Origin: CAZXCG01 sp964639205 | Lineage (GTDB): Bacteria; Bacillota; Clostridia; Oscillospirales; Acutalibacteraceae | NCBI GenBank assembly: GCA_964639205.1 | Contig: CAZXCG010000040.1 | Coordinates: forward strand, 1-9,077 | DNA length: 9,077 nt | Reading direction: 5' to 3' | Shown: one piece after another, positions 5,061-9,077 of the stretch | Position numbering within the stretch: position 1 is the stretch's first letter | How the letters are laid out: each line of letters starts with the position of its first letter | Position numbers and translations under genes: made by a program | The notes under the pieces: generated by a model | Database searches by the model: none | What the model was told of the DNA's origin: nothing | The model's input: only the letters and a program-made list of their open reading frames with translations

Positions 5061-8000
5061 ATGGCAAGAAAAATGAAAACCATGGATGGCAACAATGCCG
5101 CCGCGCATGTTTCCTATGCGTTTACCGACGTTGCCGCCATCTATCCCATCACACCTTCCTCTGTAATGGCTGACGAAACCGACAAGTATTCTGCAAGCGG
5201 CAGAAAAAACCTGTTTGGCAGAGAAGTTCAGGTTACAGAGATGCAGTCCGAGGGCGGCGCGGCAGGCGCGGTTCACGGCTCGCTTACGGCCGGAGCTTTA
5301 ACCACTACATACACGGCTTCTCAGGGCTTGTTGCTGATGATTCCGAATATGTACAAAATGGCGGGCGAGCTTCTGCCGAGCGTAATCCATGTTTCGGCGC
5401 GTGCCATCACAAGCCATGCTCTTTCCATTTTCGGCGATCATTCCGATATTTACGCTTGCCGTCAAACCGGCTATGCAATGCTTTGCTCCAACAATCCGCA
5501 GGAGATTATGGATCTCGCGGCTGTTGCTCACCTTGCTGCAATTAAGGGCAGAGTTCCTTTCCTGCATTTCTTCGACGGCTTCAGAACCTCGCACGAAATT
5601 CAAAAAATAGAAGTTTGGGACTATGAAGACCTTGCCGAGCTGCTCGACTGGGACGCGGTTGAGGCTTTCCGCCGCAGAAGTCTTAATCCTGAGCATCCGG
5701 TTATTCGCGGTACCGCTCAAAACGACGATATTTTCTTCCAGGCGCGCGAGGCTTGCAACAAGTACTACGACGCCGTTCCGGAAGTTGTGGTTGAATATAT
5801 GAATAAAATCAACGCAAAAATCGGAACAAACTATAAGCCCTTCAACTACTATGGCGCCGAGGATGCCGAACACATTATTGTAGCTATGGGTTCTGTATGC
5901 GACGCTGCCGAGGAAGTTGTTGATTATCTCAATGCATCCGGCGAAAAGACAGGCCTACTCAAGGTTAGACTTTACAGACCTTTCGTTGCCGATTATCTCC
6001 TCAGTGAACTGCCAAAAACCGTTAAGACCATTTCCGTTCTTGACAGAACAAAGGAACCCGGCTCCATAGGCGAACCTCTTTATCTTGATGTTCTCGCTGC
6101 GATTAACGGCTCTGATTTTGCCGGCGTCAAGGTATTTACAGGCCGCTACGGTCTCGGTTCAAAGGATACAACCCCCGGCGATATTGTCGCCGTTTACAGA
6201 AACGCGCAGAGCGCCTCTCCGAAGAAGAGATTTACTATCGGCATTGTTGACGATGTTACTAATCTTTCTCTTGAAGTAAAGGAAAATCCCGACACCACAC
6301 CGGCCGGCACACGTTCCTGCAAGTTCTGGGGCTTAGGCGCGGACGGTACGGTCGGCGCAAACAAAAACTCAATCAAAATCATCGGCGACCATACCGATAT
6401 GTACGCTCAGGGCTACTTTGCTTACGACTCAAAGAAGTCCGGCGGCATTACCGTTTCTCACCTCCGCTTCGGTAATCAGCCCATTAAATCTACGTATTAC
6501 ATTTCCAAAGCCGACTTTGTAGCTTGCCATAACCCCTCTTATGTCGACAAGTACGAAATGGTAGAGGATCTTAAGGAAGGCGGAAGCTTCCTGCTTAACT
6601 GCGCTTGGGATGTTGACGAGCTTTCAAAAAGACTTCCCGGCAAAATGAAAAAGATTATAGCCGACAGAAAAATCAATTTCTATACAATTGACGGTATAGG
6701 CATTGGTAAGGAAATCGGTCTCGGCGGAAGAATCAACACTATTCTGCAGTCTGCATTCTTCAAAATTGCCGACATAATCCCTGCTGAGGAAGCTAAGCAG
6801 TATATGAAGGACGCCGCCACAAAGTCTTACTCCAAAAAGGGTCAGGCAATTGTAGACATGAACCATGCCGCAATCGAGCGCGGTATGTCGGATCTTAAGA
6901 AAATCGATGTTCCCGCCGGGTGGTCCGACTGCTCGGACGACGCTGCCGCCGATATAACAACGGGCAAAAGAGAAGACGTTGTTAAGTATGTAAACACAAT
7001 TCTCAAGCCTGTAAACGCTTACAAGGGCAACAAGCTTCCCGTCTCCGCGTTTATGGATCATGTTGACGGTACGTGTCCTCAGGGTTCCGCTGCTTATGAA
7101 AAGCGCGGCATTGCCGTTGATGTTCCCGAGTGGAATCCCGAAAACTGTATCCAGTGTAATTTCTGCTCATATGTATGTCCGCATGCCGTTATCCGCCCCG
7201 TTCCTATGACCGACGACGAGCTTGCCGCCGCGCCGCAGGGAACCAAGAGCGCCGCTATGACCGGCCTTAAAGACCTTAAATTTGTTATGACGGTTTCCAC
7301 CCTTGACTGCACGGGCTGCGGTTCATGCGCTCAGGTTTGCCCGGGCAAGAAGGGCAACAAGGCTCTTGTTATGAAGCCGATTGATACTCAAAGAGCCGGT
7401 CAGGCTTTGTTTAATTATGCCGTCGAGCTTGAGCCCAAGCCCGAGGTTTCCGCCAAATTTGCGGAAACCACCGTTAAGGGCAGTCAGTTCAAGCAGCCTC
7501 TCCTTGAGTTCTCCGGCGCTTGCGCAGGCTGCGGCGAAACACCTTATGCAAAGCTCGCCACTCAGCTTTTCGGTGACAGAATGTTCATAGCCAACGCAAC
7601 AGGTTGCTCCTCGATTTGGGGCGGTTCCGCACCCGCAACGCCTTACACTGTAAACAAAAAGGGCTACGGTCCCGCATGGCACAACAGCCTGTTTGAGGAC
7701 AACGCCGAGTTTGGTTTGGGTATGGCGCTCGGTCAAAAAGCAATCCGCAACAGACTTGTCGAGTATATTACAAAGATTGAAGAACTCACAGACGACGCTG
7801 CTCTTAAAAATGCCTGCGCCGACTATAAAGCATCTCTTGACAATACCGCTGCAAGCAGAGCCGCTACAGACGCTCTTATTGAAAAGCTTGAAGCCGTTAA
7901 GGACGCCGACAGTGAAGTCGGCAAGCTTGCCGCCAAAACTCTTGTTGACAAGGATTGCCTCGCGCGGAAATCCATTTGGATTCTCGGCGGAGACGGTTGG

Positions 8001-8621
8001 GCTTACGATATTGGCTTCGGCGGTCTTGACCACGTAATAGCTTCCGGCGAAAATGTAAACATCCTCGTGTTCGATACAGAGGTTTACTCCAACACAGGCG
8101 GTCAGGCCTCTAAGGCTACCCCGGTTGGTTCTGTCGCCCAGTTTGCCGCCGCAGGTAAAGCTACCAAGAAGAAAGACCTTGCCGCCATTGCAATGAGCTA
8201 CGGCTATGTATACGTTGCTCAGGTTGCCATGGGTTCGGACTACAACCAATGCATTAAGGCGTTTGTTGAGGCTGAAAAGTACAACGGACCTTCAATCATT
8301 ATCTGCTATGCTCCCTGCATTAACCACGGTATTAAGGGCGGTATGACCATTTCTCAGACAGAAGAAAAGAAAGCCGTTGCCGCCGGATACTGGAACTGCT
8401 TCCGTTACAATCCGGAGCTTGAAGCCGAGGGCAAGAATCCCTTCATACTTGACAGCAAAGCGCCCACTGCTTCTTACCGTGACTTTATCATGGGCGAGGT
8501 TCGCTACAACGCGCTTACACGTACATTCCCGCAGAGAGCGGAGGAGCTCTTCACAAAAGCCGAAAAGTACGCTTCCGACAAGTATGAGCATCTTAAAAAG
8601 CTTTCTGAGCTTGACGCCTGA
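5061..8621 (+). CDS. nifJ: Pyruvate:ferredoxin (flavodoxin) oxidoreductase
   Basis: Oxidises pyruvate with CoA to acetyl-CoA and CO2 and reduces ferredoxin; the central cytoplasmic catabolic enzyme of anaerobes. The single chain has 1186 residues. Order of domains: pyruvate/TPP N-terminal domain with YPITPSS (T31), EMQSEGG (E64) and SARA (R114), which fall at exactly the residue numbers I recall for the Desulfovibrio africanus active site; a transketolase C-like domain (about 245-400); the gamma/CoA domain (about 410-625); the EKR segment (AYEKRG); a two-cluster ferredoxin domain with C696/C699/C702/C706 and C750/C753/C756/C760; and the TPP domain with proximal-cluster ligands C821, C824, C849 and C1086, GGDGWAYDIG (D978) and YSNTGGQ (N1011). 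All ligands are present. Only 100 residues follow the last cluster cysteine, so the C-terminal extension of the D. africanus enzyme, linked to oxygen stability, is absent. It stands alone with its own promoter, leader and strong terminator. Physiological direction and electron partner cannot be read from sequence. Confidence 0.98.
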   Translation: MARKMKTMDGNNAAAHVSYAFTDVAAIYPITPSSVMADETDKYSASGRKNLFGREVQVTEMQSEGGAAGAVHGSLTAGALTTTYTASQGLLLMIPNMYKMAGELLPSVIHVSARAITSHALSIFGDHSDIYACRQTGYAMLCSNNPQEIMDLAAVAHLAAIKGRVPFLHFFDGFRTSHEIQKIEVWDYEDLAELLDWDAVEAFRRRSLNPEHPVIRGTAQNDDIFFQAREACNKYYDAVPEVVVEYMNKINAKIGTNYKPFNYYGAEDAEHIIVAMGSVCDAAEEVVDYLNASGEKTGLLKVRLYRPFVADYLLSELPKTVKTISVLDRTKEPGSIGEPLYLDVLAAINGSDFAGVKVFTGRYGLGSKDTTPGDIVAVYRNAQSASPKKRFTIGIVDDVTNLSLEVKENPDTTPAGTRSCKFWGLGADGTVGANKNSIKIIGDHTDMYAQGYFAYDSKKSGGITVSHLRFGNQPIKSTYYISKADFVACHNPSYVDKYEMVEDLKEGGSFLLNCAWDVDELSKRLPGKMKKIIADRKINFYTIDGIGIGKEIGLGGRINTILQSAFFKIADIIPAEEAKQYMKDAATKSYSKKGQAIVDMNHAAIERGMSDLKKIDVPAGWSDCSDDAAADITTGKREDVVKYVNTILKPVNAYKGNKLPVSAFMDHVDGTCPQGSAAYEKRGIAVDVPEWNPENCIQCNFCSYVCPHAVIRPVPMTDDELAAAPQGTKSAAMTGLKDLKFVMTVSTLDCTGCGSCAQVCPGKKGNKALVMKPIDTQRAGQALFNYAVELEPKPEVSAKFAETTVKGSQFKQPLLEFSGACAGCGETPYAKLATQLFGDRMFIANATGCSSIWGGSAPATPYTVNKKGYGPAWHNSLFEDNAEFGLGMALGQKAIRNRLVEYITKIEELTDDAALKNACADYKASLDNTAASRAATDALIEKLEAVKDADSEVGKLAAKTLVDKDCLARKSIWILGGDGWAYDIGFGGLDHVIASGENVNILVFDTEVYSNTGGQASKATPVGSVAQFAAAGKATKKKDLAAIAMSYGYVYVAQVAMGSDYNQCIKAFVEAEKYNGPSIIICYAPCINHGIKGGMTISQTEEKKAVAAGYWNCFRYNPELEAEGKNPFILDSKAPTASYRDFIMGEVRYNALTRTFPQRAEELFTKAEKYASDKYEHLKKLSELDA

Positions 8622-8682
8622 TTTAAAAATTTAATTAACCGTCTCCGACATTAGTTTATTGTTTTTGGGTAAATCGGAGTAA

Positions 8683-8723
8683 AATTAACCGGAAGATGCT
8701 TAAGTCTTCCGGTTAATTCTTTT
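8683..8723 (+). terminator. Strong intrinsic terminator of nifJ
   Basis: A perfect 14-bp inverted repeat (8683-8696 with 8705-8718, arms AATTAACCGGAAGA and its complement) around an 8-base loop, followed by CTTTT. It lies 61 bases past the nifJ stop. A weaker CTCCGA/TCGGAG pairing (8643-8648 with 8674-8679) precedes it. Confidence 0.9.
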
Positions 8724-8727
8724 GCCC

Positions 8728-8755
8728 CTTTTAAACCGATTTCGGCGTTTAAAAG
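8728..8755. repeat. Nine-base inverted repeat after the nifJ terminator
   Basis: CTTTTAAAC (8728-8736) and GTTTAAAAG (8747-8755) are perfectly complementary around a 10-base spacer. No T-run follows on either strand, so it is more like a protein-binding dyad or a chance A/T-rich repeat than a terminator. The remaining DNA up to 8849 has small hairpins (for example GCGT/ACGC at 8808-8821) but no gene. Confidence 0.4.
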
Positions 8756-8849
8756 AAGAATTATTTATTACGTTTTTTCGGTGAAATACCGGTTCATTTA
8801 CCCGGATGCGTATTAAAACGCAAAAGAATATTTTTCACGTAAAAAACAC

Positions 8850-8877
8850 TTGAAAATGCCTGTTAATATGATATAAT
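8850..8877 (+). promoter_or_regulatory. Strong sigma-A-type promoter with no gene visible downstream
   Basis: -35 TTGAAA (8850-8855), a 16-base spacer containing TG near its 3' end, and a perfect -10 TATAAT (8872-8877). Start predicted at about 8883-8884. No protein-coding start with a Shine-Dalgarno sequence follows in the remaining 194 bases. Confidence 0.75.
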
Positions 8878-8882
8878 TGTAC

Positions 8883-9077
8883 AAATAAATCATTTATGGC
8901 AATTCAGCCTATACGGCTTTGCCCTCTCCTTGCCTTCTGCAAAAGGCGCGGGGGGGGGTTCTGTTTTATGTTTGCAAAAAGGCGTTGCGTTTATTTTCCG
9001 GGGTTATGCCGCCGCTAACCACGGTCGCTTAAATGCCTTAACAAACATAAAGCGGAAATAATTCGGTTTATTTTATG
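8883..9077 (+). ncRNA. Candidate structured RNA of unknown class (small RNA or leader/riboswitch)
   Basis: Read as plus-strand RNA, the stretch after the promoter folds into four helical elements. P1 is a terminal helix AAATAAATC (8883-8891) with GGTTTATTT (9065-9073), starting at the predicted first base. P2 is a hairpin, GGCAA (8898-8902) with TTGCC (8919-8923) and AGCC with GGCT inside. P3 is CCCTCTCC (8922-8929) with the G-run 8950-8957, then a UGCCUU/AAGGCG-type helix over a 6-base loop. P4 is a long arm: 16 pairs 8959-8974 with 9042-9057, an internal loop, 8 pairs 8979-8986 with 9032-9039, GCG/CGC, and a cap hairpin (8998-9006 with 9016-9024, one mismatch). At least six pairs are G.U and would be A-C mismatches on the other strand, which supports plus-strand transcription. 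P2 and P3 share two bases. I see no tmRNA, RNase P, SRP, T-box or common riboswitch signature. The window ends before any terminator, so this may continue or be the 5' leader of a downstream gene. Confidence 0.5.

Noticed and set aside
4895..5173. A 92-codon plus-strand ORF across the nifJ leader
   Set aside because: It begins before the nifJ promoter -35 box, has no ribosome binding site and runs into nifJ out of frame.
7323..8249. A 308-codon open frame on the minus strand
   Set aside because: It lies wholly inside nifJ, antisense, where the domains and cofactor ligands of nifJ are unambiguous; its translation is rich in Cys, Gly and Val with no family resemblance, and it has no ribosome binding site.
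8883..9077. T-box, SAM, FMN, cobalamin, M-box, tmRNA, RNase P or SRP RNA
   Set aside because: None of their conserved core motifs that I know is present; CCTATACGG at 8908-8916 resembles a piece of the M-box but lacks the GGTGAGG context.

Overview
The window most likely comes from an anaerobic Clostridia-type Firmicute, possibly of the Ruminococcaceae/Oscillospirales kind. The evidence is a single-chain pyruvate:ferredoxin oxidoreductase, the PdxS/PdxT route to pyridoxal phosphate, a short DtxR-type regulator, strong AAGGAGG-like ribosome binding sites and sigma-A-type promoters with 16-17 bp spacers. The taxonomic guess is an inference from gene content and style only.

Layout. Bases 1-172 are the 3' end of a plus-strand gene whose last 56 residues resemble the C-terminus of DpnII/MboI-type (GATC) restriction endonucleases; a terminator follows. 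Bases 208-641 hold no convincing gene, only broken reading frames and terminator-like hairpins between two convergent genes. From 642 to 4795 all genes lie on the minus strand: a DtxR/MntR-family metal-dependent regulator with its own promoter, the pdxS-pdxT operon for PLP synthase, and an ABC-F ATPase. A divergent promoter region (about 4796-5060) then drives the ABC-F gene leftward and nifJ, a 1186-residue pyruvate:ferredoxin oxidoreductase, rightward. nifJ ends at 8621 and is followed by a strong 14-bp-stem terminator.

Bases 8724-9077 contain no gene but do contain a near-consensus sigma-A promoter (8850-8877). Downstream of it, up to the window edge, the DNA can fold as plus-strand RNA into a closed architecture. 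A terminal helix starts at the predicted transcription start, followed by two hairpins and a long arm with a 16-bp outer helix. Several G.U pairs form only if the plus strand is the transcript. I do not recognise the RNA class; this is the best candidate here for something undescribed.

The nifJ leader also deserves attention. A terminator-like hairpin with a T-run lies directly before the nifJ ribosome binding site and overlaps two alternative pairings, as in an attenuator.

The genes do not form one pathway. PFOR makes acetyl-CoA and reduced ferredoxin from pyruvate, PdxS/PdxT make PLP from ribose-5-phosphate, glyceraldehyde-3-phosphate and glutamine, ABC-F proteins act on ribosomes, and the DtxR-like protein senses Mn or Fe. 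Apart from pdxS-pdxT, each gene seems to be its own transcription unit.
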